NCBI RefSeq assembly: GCF_030378165.1
Contig: NZ_CP119766.1
Coordinates: 3,596,001-3,660,000 of the forward strand
DNA from: Flavobacterium panacagri
Lineage (GTDB): Bacteria; Bacteroidota; Bacteroidia; Flavobacteriales; Flavobacteriaceae
DNA: 64,000 nt
Reading direction: 5' to 3'
Shown: piece by piece, positions 18,769 to 27,672 of the stretch
How the letters are laid out: each line of letters starts with the position of its first letter
Position numbering within the stretch: position 1 is the stretch's first letter
Notes under the pieces: model-generated
What the model was told of the DNA's origin: nothing
The model's database searches: none
The model's input: only the letters and a program-made list of their open reading frames with translations
Program-made: the position numbers and the translations under genes

Positions 18769-20496
18769 TTAATCCACAATACTGGAAGAAGACGCAATCT
18801 GTAAATCAGCAAATTTCCACGAATTATCAAAGGAGGTTTTAATTTTTAAAGCTTCCTTTTCTTTTTTCTGCAGTGTTAAAGCATTATAAAGCCCGATTAA
18901 GGAAAAGCCGTTTTTAGGTAGTGTTTTTAAATCTTGTTTGTATATTTTTTCAGCTTCGGCATATTTTCCAGCTTTTAATAAAACAGCTCCTAGATAATGT
19001 CTAACAGAGAAAAACCAATCTGGTGGTTCGTTATAGTTTAAATGACCTTCAATTGCTACAGCTTTATATAAAAATGAAATAGATTGGTCTAAATTATTCT
19101 TTTTGGCTTCAATTGCGCCCGAAAGTACATTAAACGCAATCTCAACAAGATCATAAGTTGTATTGATATTCCAAATAGTAATCTCTTTCAAAGTTTTATC
19201 TTTCGCTAAAGAGTGGAGAGCATTGAGTTGTTTTTCGGCATTAACGACATCATTTTTTCCAAGATACGCCATTCCTTTTGCATAATGCCAGATTGCTTTT
19301 GGATAAACGATATCGTCTTTAGGCTCTGGAAGTCCCATAATCTTGTCCCACATGGAGAATTTTACGGCTATATAATACGGAATACTGTAATAATGCTGTA
19401 AAGTGCCCCAGCCAGCCTCACGCATGATTTTTGGAGAAATATGTTCCTGCAGCTTCAATGCCGATTCCCAAGCCAATTTTGAATGTCCTTCTAAAGCCGC
19501 GGTTGCCGTTAAAAAATGATAATTATGCGGATAATAGGCAAGAGGATAAGCGCCTTGTGCATGACAGGCAGTTGTATAAAGACTGTCAATTCTAATGGCT
19601 TCAATGTTTGAAAGAGTTCCATCATGATAATCTCCGGTACGAATGTAAATATGAGAAGGCATATGTATCAAATGCCCAGATCCAGGAACTAAAGTTTCCA
19701 GCAATTTGGCACTTTGAATCGCTTTTTCAGGATGCGAAGAAGCTTCTAAAGCATGCACTAAAAAATGATGTGCTCCGGGATGTTTCGGATTCTTTTTAAT
19801 CAATTCGTTTAAAACCAGAAGTATCTCCGGAGTCCATTTTTTAGGGATTTCGGTATTTTTTTCATATAAATCCCAGGGATGCAGATTCATTAAAGATTCG
19901 GCATAAAGTGCTCCGATATCAGGATAAGAAAAAAAATCAGCATAAACTTTTCTCATGGCTTCCGCGTAAGCGATATCCAAAGGTTTTCTGTCAGCTGGAG
20001 GTTTTGCAGCGTATCGAGTAGTCAGTGCATTTATTAAGGCAATCTCTTGAGGAGTACATTTAGCAGAAAGGTTTTTGGCTTTTTGCACAGCATCATAAGC
20101 TCTTTGAAAATTATCTTCTTCCATTCCGCCATTATAATTTGGGCCTAAAACATATGCAAAACCCCAATAGGCCATAGCGCAATTCGGATCGATTCGTGTG
20201 GCTTCATAAAAAGACCGTGCGGCCTCGGCATGATTAAATCCGTACGCCAGCATTAATCCCTGATTGAAATATTCCTGAGCTTCCGGATTATTGGTGGAAA
20301 TTTTAAAAGCCACACCATCCAAACCTTCAAATTTAGGTGCTTTTTTGTTCTGTGTATACCAATCTTTATCATTGGTTTGGGGCACAAAACAGCTTTTTAC
20401 AGCATTTACTTTATCAACTGATTTGGGTTCAGTGTTTTTATCTTTACAACAAGTCAAAAGAAGAAAAACAGCCATTAGGGAGTAATTATATTTCAT
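18769..20496 (-). CDS. tetratricopeptide-repeat lipoprotein
   Basis: 575 residues. Lipoprotein signal MKYNYSLMAVFLLLTCCKDK. TPR-like helical pairs: EAQEYFNQGLMLAYGFNHAE, AARSFYEATRIDPNCAMAYW, and near the end AVLLKAGKYAEAEKIYKQDL. Conserved features of this large-TPR family are visible (HPGAHHFLVHALEASSHPEK, HMPSHIYIRTGDYHDG, HNYHFLTATAALEGHS), with histidines that may bind metal. It is probably exposed to the periplasm or on the outer membrane. Family common in Bacteroidota and proteobacteria; function unknown. Confidence 0.85.
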   Translation of the reverse strand: MKYNYSLMAVFLLLTCCKDKNTEPKSVDKVNAVKSCFVPQTNDKDWYTQNKKAPKFEGLDGVAFKISTNNPEAQEYFNQGLMLAYGFNHAEAARSFYEATRIDPNCAMAYWGFAYVLGPNYNGGMEEDNFQRAYDAVQKAKNLSAKCTPQEIALINALTTRYAAKPPADRKPLDIAYAEAMRKVYADFFSYPDIGALYAESLMNLHPWDLYEKNTEIPKKWTPEILLVLNELIKKNPKHPGAHHFLVHALEASSHPEKAIQSAKLLETLVPGSGHLIHMPSHIYIRTGDYHDGTLSNIEAIRIDSLYTTACHAQGAYPLAYYPHNYHFLTATAALEGHSKLAWESALKLQEHISPKIMREAGWGTLQHYYSIPYYIAVKFSMWDKIMGLPEPKDDIVYPKAIWHYAKGMAYLGKNDVVNAEKQLNALHSLAKDKTLKEITIWNINTTYDLVEIAFNVLSGAIEAKKNNLDQSISFLYKAVAIEGHLNYNEPPDWFFSVRHYLGAVLLKAGKYAEAEKIYKQDLKTLPKNGFSLIGLYNALTLQKKEKEALKIKTSFDNSWKFADLQIASSSSIVD

Positions 20497-20662
20497 TGCA
20501 AAATGGATTTGAAATTATATAATCAGTATAAAAGCCTTGAAGAATAAAAATGGAGGTGTATAATCTAAGATATTGAATAGGAGTACATTAAAACAAAATT
20601 AAGGAAAAAAAGAATATATTTTGTAAATAATTGTTTTTCAGTGTTTTGTGTTTGTTTAAATG

Positions 20663-20740
20663 TTTTCTCCCGCAGATTTAGCAGATTTTGGAGATTAAAT
20701 AAAAAAAATCCGCTGAATCTGCTAAATCTGCGGGAGAAAA
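20663..20740. repeat. palindromic repeat, CAGATTTAGCAGAT family, copy 1
   Basis: TTTTCTCCCGCAGATTTAGC begins the left arm and CTGCTAAATCTGCGGGAGAA ends the right arm, with an AT-rich loop. The arms pair almost perfectly. Related copies are at 24912-24978, 26751-26832, 43843-43910 and 46679-46772. Together with the following hairpin it fills the 306-bp gap between two minus-strand genes. Confidence 0.85.
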
Positions 20741-20749
20741 TAAAAAAAC

Positions 20750-20777
20750 AAGGTCTATGCTGAAAAGTATAGACCTT
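20750..20777 (-). terminator. intrinsic terminator of the gnd-zwf-pgl operon
   Basis: AAGGTCTAT and ATAGACCTT form a 9-bp stem around a 10-base loop, followed on the minus strand by a T-rich run. It lies 26 bp past the pgl stop. Confidence 0.75.
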
Positions 20778-20802
20778 ATTGATATTTTTCGAAAATAAAT
20801 TC

Positions 20803-21519
20803 TTAGTTTGTTCCAGCAGCCACTTTATCTACCAAAAACAATAATTCACCAGAAATGGGCTTAATCAATTGCATTGGATATAAAGTTGGATTGTATTCGC
20901 CAGTTGTAACTTCTTTCAAGGCGTGAATTTTCTTTTCTCCAAAAGCTACTACTACAATCTTTTCAGCTTTGTTGATTAATGGAGCTGTAAGCGTAATACG
21001 ATACATTTTCTGAGGAGCTAAGTAATAAGCATCAACCCATTTGGTCTGCTCTTGCAAAACCGCTTCGCCTGGGAAAAGAGAAGCTGTATGTCCGTCGTCT
21101 CCCATTCCTAATAAAATCAGGTCAAATTTTCCTTCTTCACCTAAAACAGTTCTGATAGACTTTTCGTATTCAGCTGCATAATTTTCTGGTGTAACACCAT
21201 CTTTATACATTTCAAAAATGTTTTCCTGCGGAATAGGAACGTGGCTTAATAAAGTCGAATAAGACATCTTAGCATTGCTCAAATCATCATTAAGCGGCAC
21301 CCATCTTTCGTCTCCCCAAAAGATAAAAACCTTGCTCCAGTCGATTTTATTTTTGTAAGCATCAGAAGCTAATAATTTATAGATTCCTGCAGGAGAAGAA
21401 CCTCCTGTAAGAACAGCTGTAAATTTGCCTTTTGCAGCAATAGCTTTTTGGGCCGATTCTACAAAAAGATTTGCCGCTTCAGTATTAATTTCGTCTGTGT
21501 TATTGTATATCTGTACCAT
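20803..21519 (-). CDS. pgl: 6-phosphogluconolactonase
   Basis: 238 residues, a normal length. Hydrolyses 6-phosphogluconolactone to 6-phosphogluconate, the second step of the oxidative pentose phosphate pathway, in the cytoplasm. Visible motifs: LTGGSSPAGIYKLL, FWGDERWVP and ILLGMGDDGHTASLFPG, the DevB/SOL signature with the catalytic His in DGHTAS. Its start overlaps the end of zwf by 20 bp, so translation is coupled. It is the last gene of the gnd-zwf-pgl operon and is followed by a terminator hairpin. Confidence 0.95.
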   Translation of the reverse strand: MVQIYNNTDEINTEAANLFVESAQKAIAAKGKFTAVLTGGSSPAGIYKLLASDAYKNKIDWSKVFIFWGDERWVPLNDDLSNAKMSYSTLLSHVPIPQENIFEMYKDGVTPENYAAEYEKSIRTVLGEEGKFDLILLGMGDDGHTASLFPGEAVLQEQTKWVDAYYLAPQKMYRITLTAPLINKAEKIVVVAFGEKKIHALKEVTTGEYNPTLYPMQLIKPISGELLFLVDKVAAGTN

Positions 21520-23041
21520 CTAAAACTTCTTCTTCTTTTTTAACGTTTTGTGTGTTCGGAATCCATTTGTGTCCTTGGCGTGCCAATAATTCATCGGCTT
21601 CTTCTGGTCCCCAGCTTCCAGCTTTGTAATTTGGGAAATTGGTTGGAGCAGTCGTTTTCCATACCTGCTGAATCGTGTCGATTGCGTCCCAAGCTTCTTC
21701 TACCTGATCCCAACGCATAAATAGAGTAGGATCTCCTGCTAAAGCATCTGCCAATAAAGTTTCATAAGCTTCTGGCGACATGGTAGAGCAGGCAAAATAA
21801 TCAAATACCATTTCTGCCGGTCTTAAAGACATGGATAAACCTGGTTTTTTAGTCATAAACTGCAGCTTAATATCCATTGCAGGTTGAATATTGATAATCA
21901 GTCTGTTTGGAGTCATGCCGCCTTTTCCGTAAGAAAAAGCAGAATGCGGCACTGGTTTAAACTGGATAATAATAGAAGATTGTTTTTCTTCCATTCTTTT
22001 TCCAGAACGCAGATAGAACGGAATTCCCTGCCATCTCCAGTTGTCCAAATAGATTTTCATGGCCACATACGTTTCTGTATTAGAATCTGGTGCAATTCCT
22101 TTATCTTCACGATAACCCGGAACTGGTTTTCCATTGATTTCTCCAGCATCATATTGACCTCTCACAATATAATGATCAACTTCTTCAGGTTTGATACGGC
22201 GAATCGATTTTAAAACATCTGCTTTACGATTTCTAATGTCGTCTGCTGCCAACGAAGCAGGCGCTTCCATAGCCGTCATACATAAAATCTGGAACAAATG
22301 GTTCTGAATCATATCTTTTAAAGCACCGACACCTTCGTAGAAACCGCCTCGTTCTTCAACGCCGACTTCTTCTGCTACAGTAATCTGAACAAAATCAATA
22401 AAATTACGACTCCATAAAGGTTCAAACATTGAATTTCCAAAACGGAAAGCCAAAATATTCTGAACCGTTTCTTTTCCTAAATAATGATCGATTCTATAAA
22501 TCTGCTCTTCTTTGAAAGTCTGCGAAAGCATTTCATTCAATTCAATTGCAGAAGTTTTATCGTAACCAAATGGTTTTTCAATAATAATTCGGTCTTGTTT
22601 TGCATTCGCTGCAAGGCCGATTTTTTTGATATTGCTCGAAATAGTGGAGATAAAAGAAGGCGTAATCGAAAGATAGAAAAGACGATTGGCACGTTCTCCA
22701 AAAGAAGCATCCAGATTATTGATTTTTTCGTTTAAACCGATATAGGATTCTTCTTTATCAATATCTAAACTATGATAAGTGATGTGATTAAGGAACTTTT
22801 CAGTTTCTGCGTCCGAAAGACCTTTTTTTCTAGAAAAAGTATTTAGGTTTTCTAAAACATAACTGCGAAATTCCTCATCGCTTTTTTGAGCTCTACCCAA
22901 TGCAATAATCTGAAACTTTTCAGACATGCGTCCGTCAAGGTACAGATTTTGAAATGCGGGAAAGAGCTTTCTTTTTGCTAGGTCTCCGGTTCCTCCAAAG
23001 ATTACAATAATCGTTGGATTTATATTTTTATTTTTAGTCAT
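21500..23041 (-). CDS. zwf: glucose-6-phosphate 1-dehydrogenase
   Basis: 513 residues. Oxidises glucose-6-phosphate to 6-phosphogluconolactone with NAD(P)+, the entry step of the pathway and a main NADPH source. The coenzyme fold begins IVIFGGTGDLAKRKLFPAFQ. The active-site signature RIDHYLGKE is intact, as is the IEKPFG motif. The C-terminal part has PEAYETLLADALAGDPTLF. It sits 32 bp after gnd and overlaps pgl by 20 bp. NADPH supply fits the many redox-defence genes in this window. Confidence 0.97.
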   Translation of the reverse strand: MTKNKNINPTIIVIFGGTGDLAKRKLFPAFQNLYLDGRMSEKFQIIALGRAQKSDEEFRSYVLENLNTFSRKKGLSDAETEKFLNHITYHSLDIDKEESYIGLNEKINNLDASFGERANRLFYLSITPSFISTISSNIKKIGLAANAKQDRIIIEKPFGYDKTSAIELNEMLSQTFKEEQIYRIDHYLGKETVQNILAFRFGNSMFEPLWSRNFIDFVQITVAEEVGVEERGGFYEGVGALKDMIQNHLFQILCMTAMEAPASLAADDIRNRKADVLKSIRRIKPEEVDHYIVRGQYDAGEINGKPVPGYREDKGIAPDSNTETYVAMKIYLDNWRWQGIPFYLRSGKRMEEKQSSIIIQFKPVPHSAFSYGKGGMTPNRLIINIQPAMDIKLQFMTKKPGLSMSLRPAEMVFDYFACSTMSPEAYETLLADALAGDPTLFMRWDQVEEAWDAIDTIQQVWKTTAPTNFPNYKAGSWGPEEADELLARQGHKWIPNTQNVKKEEEVLDGTDIQ

Positions 23042-23073
23042 TGTGTGTGGTTGTGTTGTTTTTTTCTGTTTGC

Positions 23074-24483
23074 TTATTCAGCCCATTGGGTGTGGAAAAC
23101 ACCTTCTTTGTCGATACGTTCGTACGTATGTGCACCAAAGAAATCACGTTGAGCCTGAATTAAATTTGTTGGCAGATTAGCAGATCTGTAAGCATCAAAA
23201 TAAGAAAGTGAATTCATTAATCCTGAAACTGGAAGTCCTTTTTGAACTGCAAACTGAATTACAGCACGCATTCCGGCTTGGTTTTGGGTTAATTTTGAAG
23301 CAATTCCATTATCCAATAATAAGTTTGGTAAATCTGATTTTGCTACATATGCTTTTCTGAAATCTTCTAAGATTGTTGCACGAATGATACAGCCACCACG
23401 CCAGATTTTAGCAACAGTTTCCAGATTTAATCCGTAGTTGTATTCTTTAGAAGCCGCATGAAGCTGTGCTAATCCTTGTGCATAAGTAACCACAATAGAA
23501 AAATATAAAGCCGATTTTAAAGCTGCAATTGCTTCGCTTGCATTTACGTCAGCTGTATTGGCATTCCAAACTAATTTTTGAGCTGCTTCAATTCTTTCTG
23601 GTTTGGTTTTAGACATATCGCGCATGTTAACCGCTGCGTCGATAGTTGGAACTGGAACTTGTAAGTCCATTGCATTTTGCGAAGTCCATTTTCCTGTTCC
23701 TTTTGATTTTGCCCAATCCGAAATCTTATTAATTAGAAGGCTTCCGTCTTCGTCTTGTTGTTTTAAGATTTTTCCAGTGATTTCAATCAAATACGATCTT
23801 AAATCATCCGTTTGGTTCCATTCTTCAAAAGTTTTCTGAATCGTAGTATCATCTAAGTTATAACCTCTTTTCATTAAGTCATAAATTTCAGAAATCAACT
23901 GCATGATTCCGTATTCGATTCCGTTATGAACCATTTTTACATAGTTTCCAGCAGAACCGTTTCCTAGATATTCTACACAAGGCTCACCTTCAACTTTTGC
24001 TGCAATTGCTTCAAAAATTGGACGCAGTCTTTCATATGCTTTTTGATCACCTCCCGGCATCATAGCAGGGCCGAAACGAGCTCCTTTTTCACCACCTGAA
24101 ATTCCCATTCCAAAGAAGTGGATTCCTTTTTCAGACAATTCTAAGAATCTTCTGTCTGTATCTGTAAAAAAAGTATTTCCACCGTCAATTATAATGTCTC
24201 CTTTATCCAAGTGAGGCAGTAAGCTTGCAATGGCGCTGTCAACTGGTTTTCCCGCAGGAACCAATAACATAATTGCTCTTGGCTGCTGAATAAGCTCTAC
24301 AAAATGTTTTACATCTGTAGTAGCTTCAATAGTGTGGTTGGCATCGGCTTCTTGTTGAAGAGAGTTGACTTTTTCTGTGTCTAAGTCTAAACCTGCAGCC
24401 GCAAAGTTATGGCTGGCGATATTTAAAAGTAAGTTACGGCCCATTACACCGAGTCCTACAATTCCAAAATCAAATTTGCTCAT
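23074..24483 (-). CDS. gnd: 6-phosphogluconate dehydrogenase, decarboxylating
   Basis: 469 residues from the ATG at 24483 (MSKFDFGIVG). A TTG three codons upstream is in frame, but the ATG start gives the family's normal N-terminus. Converts 6-phosphogluconate to ribulose-5-phosphate with CO2 and NADPH. Rossmann motif GLGVMGRNLLLN; substrate and catalytic motifs GISGGEKGARFGPAMMPGG and YVKMVHNGIEYG; C-terminal domain up to QAQRDFFGAHTYERID. It is the first gene of the operon gnd-zwf-pgl. The 950 bases upstream hold mainly repeats, and no strong TAnnTTTG box was found directly before it. Confidence 0.96.
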   Translation of the reverse strand: MSKFDFGIVGLGVMGRNLLLNIASHNFAAAGLDLDTEKVNSLQQEADANHTIEATTDVKHFVELIQQPRAIMLLVPAGKPVDSAIASLLPHLDKGDIIIDGGNTFFTDTDRRFLELSEKGIHFFGMGISGGEKGARFGPAMMPGGDQKAYERLRPIFEAIAAKVEGEPCVEYLGNGSAGNYVKMVHNGIEYGIMQLISEIYDLMKRGYNLDDTTIQKTFEEWNQTDDLRSYLIEITGKILKQQDEDGSLLINKISDWAKSKGTGKWTSQNAMDLQVPVPTIDAAVNMRDMSKTKPERIEAAQKLVWNANTADVNASEAIAALKSALYFSIVVTYAQGLAQLHAASKEYNYGLNLETVAKIWRGGCIIRATILEDFRKAYVAKSDLPNLLLDNGIASKLTQNQAGMRAVIQFAVQKGLPVSGLMNSLSYFDAYRSANLPTNLIQAQRDFFGAHTYERIDKEGVFHTQWAE

Positions 24484-24766
24484 AGTTTTCAATTAACTAA
24501 ATTATTAGAAGAAATGTTTTAGCAGCAAAAAAGTAAGAGAAAGTATGGTAATTCTTTTTCATTCAATGTTTTGCAGCAAAACAAAGTTTATTTTAATCTT
24601 ACATTTCAAAATGTAGAGCGCTAAGTTAGAGAAAAATGCTGAAAAATAAGGGGTAAAATCGTTCACTTTTGGTCTTTATTGTGATACTTTTATAGGTGTC
24701 AAAAATACACTTATAAGACTGTTTTTGAACTATATCGTTGTAATTAAAAAATGGTATACTAATTTT

Positions 24767-24787
24767 TTAAACACATAGAGACATAGT
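24767..24787 (-). repeat. inverted copy of a 21-bp repeat (CTATGTTTCTATGTGTTTAAA)
   Basis: This stretch read on the minus strand is CTATGTCTCTATGTGTTTAAA, one mismatch from the plus-strand copies at 25178-25198, 25412-25432 and 43970-43990. It opens the 950-base region between gnd and the antiporter gene (24493-25437), which holds only repeats and no supported gene. Confidence 0.7.
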
Positions 24788-24860
24788 TTTTTGGAACGCT
24801 TAAAAAGGCATTTCATTTTTCAATAAATAACGTAGCTATATGTGTTTATCTCAATTGCCT

Positions 24861-24899
24861 TAAACTTTGTCAAAGTTTCAAACTTTGACAAAGTTTTAT
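24861..24899. repeat. perfect short palindrome (ACTTTGTCAAAGTTT type)
   Basis: AAACTTTGTCAAAGTTT is followed by AAACTTTGACAAAGTTT; the two halves pair into a long stem. A near-identical palindrome is at 32541-32571 and a half copy near 25084-25100. It probably folds as a hairpin in transcripts of either strand. Confidence 0.75.
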
Positions 24900-24911
24900 A
24901 ACGCCATATAT

Positions 24912-24978
24912 TTTTCTCGCAGATTCAGCTGATAAAGCAGATTTTTGATCTGTAGAATCTGCAAAATCTGTGGGAGAT
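24912..24978. repeat. palindromic repeat, CAGATTTAGCAGAT family, copy 2
   Basis: TTTTCTCGCAGATTCAGCTG and GAATCTGCAAAATCTGTGGG form the imperfect arms. It is a diverged member of the family at 20663-20740, inside the repeat-filled region before gnd. Confidence 0.7.
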
Positions 24979-25177
24979 TAATTTTAAAAGTAGGATATGA
25001 ATTTTTCTAAAGAATTAGAAGCTTGCTTAAAAAAAAATGTAAGGGCATTTTATTTGTTTAAATAAAGATAGGTTTATCATGTTAAACTTTGTCAAAGTTG
25101 GCCTCGTAAACACAAAGCTATGTGTTAGAAACTAGTTTCTTTCTGCATTCTGTTTTTATATAAACAGAAGATAAATT

Positions 25178-25198
25178 CTATGTTTCTATGTGTTTAAA
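25178..25198 (+). repeat. 21-bp repeat, copy 2
   Basis: CTATGTTTCTATGTGTTTAA plus A, identical to the copies at 25412-25432 and 43970-43990. These lie at the margins of palindrome-rich gaps. Confidence 0.75.
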
Positions 25199-25411
25199 AG
25201 GTTTAGCCACGAATTTCATGAATTTCCACAAATTATAATTCGGGAAAATTGGTGCAATTTGTGGCAAAAAAAATACACAGTTTTAAAAGAATCTTTTTAA
25301 TCCTTTTATCCTGATAGCTATCGGGAGTGGGAAAAGATTAAGCTTATACCCTTTATCTATGTGTTCAAATCTAGATTTGTTCCTTACTCTTTATTACAGG
25401 TAAAAAAAATC

Positions 25412-25432
25412 TATGTTTCTATGTGTTTAAAA
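25412..25432 (+). repeat. 21-bp repeat, copy 3
   Basis: Identical to the copy at 25178-25198. It sits 5 bp past the stop of the antiporter gene, which reads towards it. Confidence 0.75.
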
Positions 25433-25437
25433 AAGAA

Positions 25438-26514
25438 TCAAGGATAAATCATCAAAAACATAAAAGCAAACAAATTCACTAAAAGCACAACACCATAAAC
25501 AATATTCGATTTTCCTTTACTGAGAGAAAGCATTACCGTAAAAACAGACAAAGCCAAAAGCACAATCGATTTAATATCGAGTCCTAAAACAATCGGCATT
25601 CCCATAATAATACAAACTGCAGCGACACTCGGAATTGTTAATCCGATACTGGCTAGGGCAGAACCTAAAGCTAAGTTTAAACTCGTCTGCAATCTATTTT
25701 TTCTGGCTGCAATAATAGCTGCAATCGCTTCGGGTAATAAAATGATAATCGCGATAATAACACCAACTAATGATTTTGGAAGATTATAGCCTATAATAAT
25801 AGTTTCAATTGTAGGCGAGAGCGTTTTGGCTAACAAAACTACAATTCCTAAACTGACTAAAAGAAAAACAAGACTGGTATAAAATGTTTTATTATTGATT
25901 TCGATTGGATGTGTTTTCGATTCATCTTCATTTGTTCCGTTCGTTAGAAAATATTGACGGTAGCCTTTTGTCTGTGCGAATAAAAAAGAGCCGTAAATAA
26001 CCAGACAGGCAATAGAAGCAAAGATTAATTGAGGTGTTGAATAATAAGAGCCATGGACACTTTCGGTAAATGTAGGAAACACTAAAGTAAAGACAATAAT
26101 AGAAATCAATGAAACCAAACCAATAGTTACTGAGGAAGTGGAGAAATTCTGTTCGTAATGTTTAATGCTTCCAATAAGAAGACACAATCCGATAATACCA
26201 TTTAAAATCAGCATAGTAGCGGCATAAACGGTATCTCTAGCTAAAGAAGCGGCTTCTGATCCTTCAGAAAGCATTAAAGAGACAATTATAGAAACTTCAA
26301 TTACAGTAATAGAAATAGCCAAAATTATGGTTCCGTAAGGTTCTCCCACGCGTTCTGCGATGATTTCTGAATGATGAACGGCTGACATTACACTAAGAAT
26401 AAGCAATATACTCGCAGCAATTTGAAAAATACTGCTGTCTTTTATCAGCCCGCTAAATAGGAGAGCCCACGAGAGGATCGGGATAATGATGGTCCACTGT
26501 AATAATTGTTTCAT
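25438..26514 (-). CDS. cation/proton antiporter, ChaA-like (CaCA family)
   Basis: 358 residues with about 11 hydrophobic segments; an inner-membrane exchanger of Ca2+ and/or Na+/K+ against H+. Two inverted Na_Ca_ex repeats are visible: repeat 1 around VGEPYGTIILAISITVIEVS (about 56-75) with a Glu in the ion path, and repeat 2 around IILLPEAIAAIIAARKNRLQ and NLALGSALASIGLTIPSVA. A loop near residue 195 (NGTNEDESKTHP) separates the halves. ChaA is the best-known relative; ion specificity cannot be decided here. It appears monocistronic. Confidence 0.88.
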   Translation of the reverse strand: MKQLLQWTIIIPILSWALLFSGLIKDSSIFQIAASILLILSVMSAVHHSEIIAERVGEPYGTIILAISITVIEVSIIVSLMLSEGSEAASLARDTVYAATMLILNGIIGLCLLIGSIKHYEQNFSTSSVTIGLVSLISIIVFTLVFPTFTESVHGSYYSTPQLIFASIACLVIYGSFLFAQTKGYRQYFLTNGTNEDESKTHPIEINNKTFYTSLVFLLVSLGIVVLLAKTLSPTIETIIIGYNLPKSLVGVIIAIIILLPEAIAAIIAARKNRLQTSLNLALGSALASIGLTIPSVAAVCIIMGMPIVLGLDIKSIVLLALSVFTVMLSLSKGKSNIVYGVVLLVNLFAFMFLMIYP

Positions 26515-26750
26515 TTTTTGTAGTTTTTAAAATTGATAGCAATAATGCCGATAGGGCCAACAGAATCGGCTTTTGTCTTTTCTGTAAGATAGGGCTTTTA
26601 TAGCTAAAAATCATAAAAAACTACATTTTTAAGCACTTTTTAAGTTTTTTACATTATGCTTTTATTATTCTTTAGTCAAAATGTTGTTGTGCTTTTAAGA
26701 GCTCTGGATGATTTAATTTCGGTACTAATTTTTTTATTTAGGCTATGCGT

Positions 26751-26832
26751 ATTTCTCCCGCAGATTCAGCTGATCAAGCAGTTTTTTTTTGACTTGTATA
26801 ATTTGCGAAATCTGCAAAATCTGCGGGAGAAT
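26751..26832. repeat. palindromic repeat, CAGATTTAGCAGAT family, copy 3
   Basis: ATTTCTCCCGCAGATTCAGC opens and GCAAAATCTGCGGGAGAATA closes the element. It lies directly after the hxlR-type gene's stop and probably ends its transcript. The rest of the 321-base gap 26515-26835 shows nothing I can name. Confidence 0.8.
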
Positions 26833-26835
26833 ATT

Positions 26836-27171
26836 TTAAGAGTTTCGAATTATTTCTTCACGATGCGATTTTCCCCATTTTATCATTTCTTCGATTACAT
26901 GAGCAAAAGATTTACAATATGGTGTTGATTCGTATTTAACCTGAACTTCAGCATCGCGGTCTTCGGTTCTTTTAATGAGCATATTGAGTTCCATTTCTTT
27001 CAATTCTCTCGAAAGCATGCGCGTTGTAATTCCGGGAATACTACGTTCAATTTCCCTGAAACGATTATTTCCGTTGCAAATGGAGTTGATAATCGGTAAT
27101 CGCCATTTACCGCCTAAAACATGTAAAGTGTCCTGAAGCGCCTGTACTTCTTCTTTCTGATTTCTTTCCAT
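26836..27171 (-). CDS. HxlR-family winged-helix transcriptional regulator
   Basis: 111 residues, a typical HxlR length. Motif LHVLGGKWRLPIINSICNG (about 17-34), recognition region RFREIERSIPGITTRMLSRE and LKEMELNMLIKRTEDRDAEV, then VKYESTPYCKSFAHVIEEM. HxlR proteins often sense electrophiles or redox stress through a Cys; the Cys in PYCKSF is a candidate. The 17-bp sequence upstream of this gene recurs before the SDR gene at 31533, suggesting auto-regulation and control of that gene, which would be a typical HxlR target. Confidence 0.92.
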   Translation of the reverse strand: MERNQKEEVQALQDTLHVLGGKWRLPIINSICNGNNRFREIERSIPGITTRMLSRELKEMELNMLIKRTEDRDAEVQVKYESTPYCKSFAHVIEEMIKWGKSHREEIIRNS

Positions 27172-27202
27172 AACAAAACAGCATTAATTTAAAATATTCT
27201 GA

Positions 27203-27219
27203 TTACAAAGTTATACCAT
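27203..27219. promoter_or_regulatory. candidate HxlR operator / overlapping promoter, copy 1
   Basis: TTACAAAGTTATACCAT occurs identically at 31474-31490 before the SDR gene. On the minus strand it contains TAACTTTG, which fits the -7 consensus TAnnTTTG for the regulator gene 32 bp further on. The operator would therefore overlap the promoter, as expected for autorepression. Binding is inferred. Confidence 0.6.
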
Positions 27220-27266
27220 AATTTTAAAATAATGAGAGAAAAGTTATTTCAGGACTTGAAACAAAT

Positions 27267-27671
27267 TTACGCTTCAATAATACTTAAAATAGTTTTCGGA
27301 ATTTCAGCGAAAGCTTCAAAAGAATATGGTTTAATCAGATACGCTTTTACACCCAGATCATCACATTTTTCTTTATAAGATGGATTAATGCTCGTTGAAT
27401 ACACAAAACACGGAATGTTTTTTAATTCGTTAGTATTCAAAATCTGCTGTAAAGCTTCGATACCATCAATAATAGGCATATTGATATCAGTAAGAATCAC
27501 GTCGGGATTTTCGTTAGAAGGATTTTTGAGATAATTCAGCAGTTCTTCGCCATTGGCAACAAGGCTGACTTTGCTAAAATTGGGATTATTGGTAAAAGTT
27601 TCTGTGATAACATCGGCGTCGTCCATGTCATCTTCGGCAATTATGATATGTAAGTTGTATTTTTGTGGCAT
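27267..27671 (-). CDS. single-domain response regulator of the kai operon
   Basis: 134 residues consisting of a receiver domain only. Acidic pocket in IIIAEDDMDDAD (about 9-20), phosphoacceptor D62 in VILTDINMPIIDG, conserved Thr/Ser region FVYSTS and Lys in YLIKPYSFEAF. There is no DNA-binding or enzymatic output domain, so it must act through protein contacts or as a phosphate relay. It ends the operon kaiC-kaiB-kaiB-kinase-regulator, 1 bp after the kinase gene, and is presumably that kinase's partner. Confidence 0.92.
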   Translation of the reverse strand: MPQKYNLHIIIAEDDMDDADVITETFTNNPNFSKVSLVANGEELLNYLKNPSNENPDVILTDINMPIIDGIEALQQILNTNELKNIPCFVYSTSINPSYKEKCDDLGVKAYLIKPYSFEAFAEIPKTILSIIEA

Positions 27672-27672
27672 T

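Noticed and set aside
24493..25437. Possible small RNA or CRISPR-like array in the long gap before gnd
   Set aside because: The repeats are palindromic, irregularly spaced and of different families; no spacer pattern, leader or cas gene.
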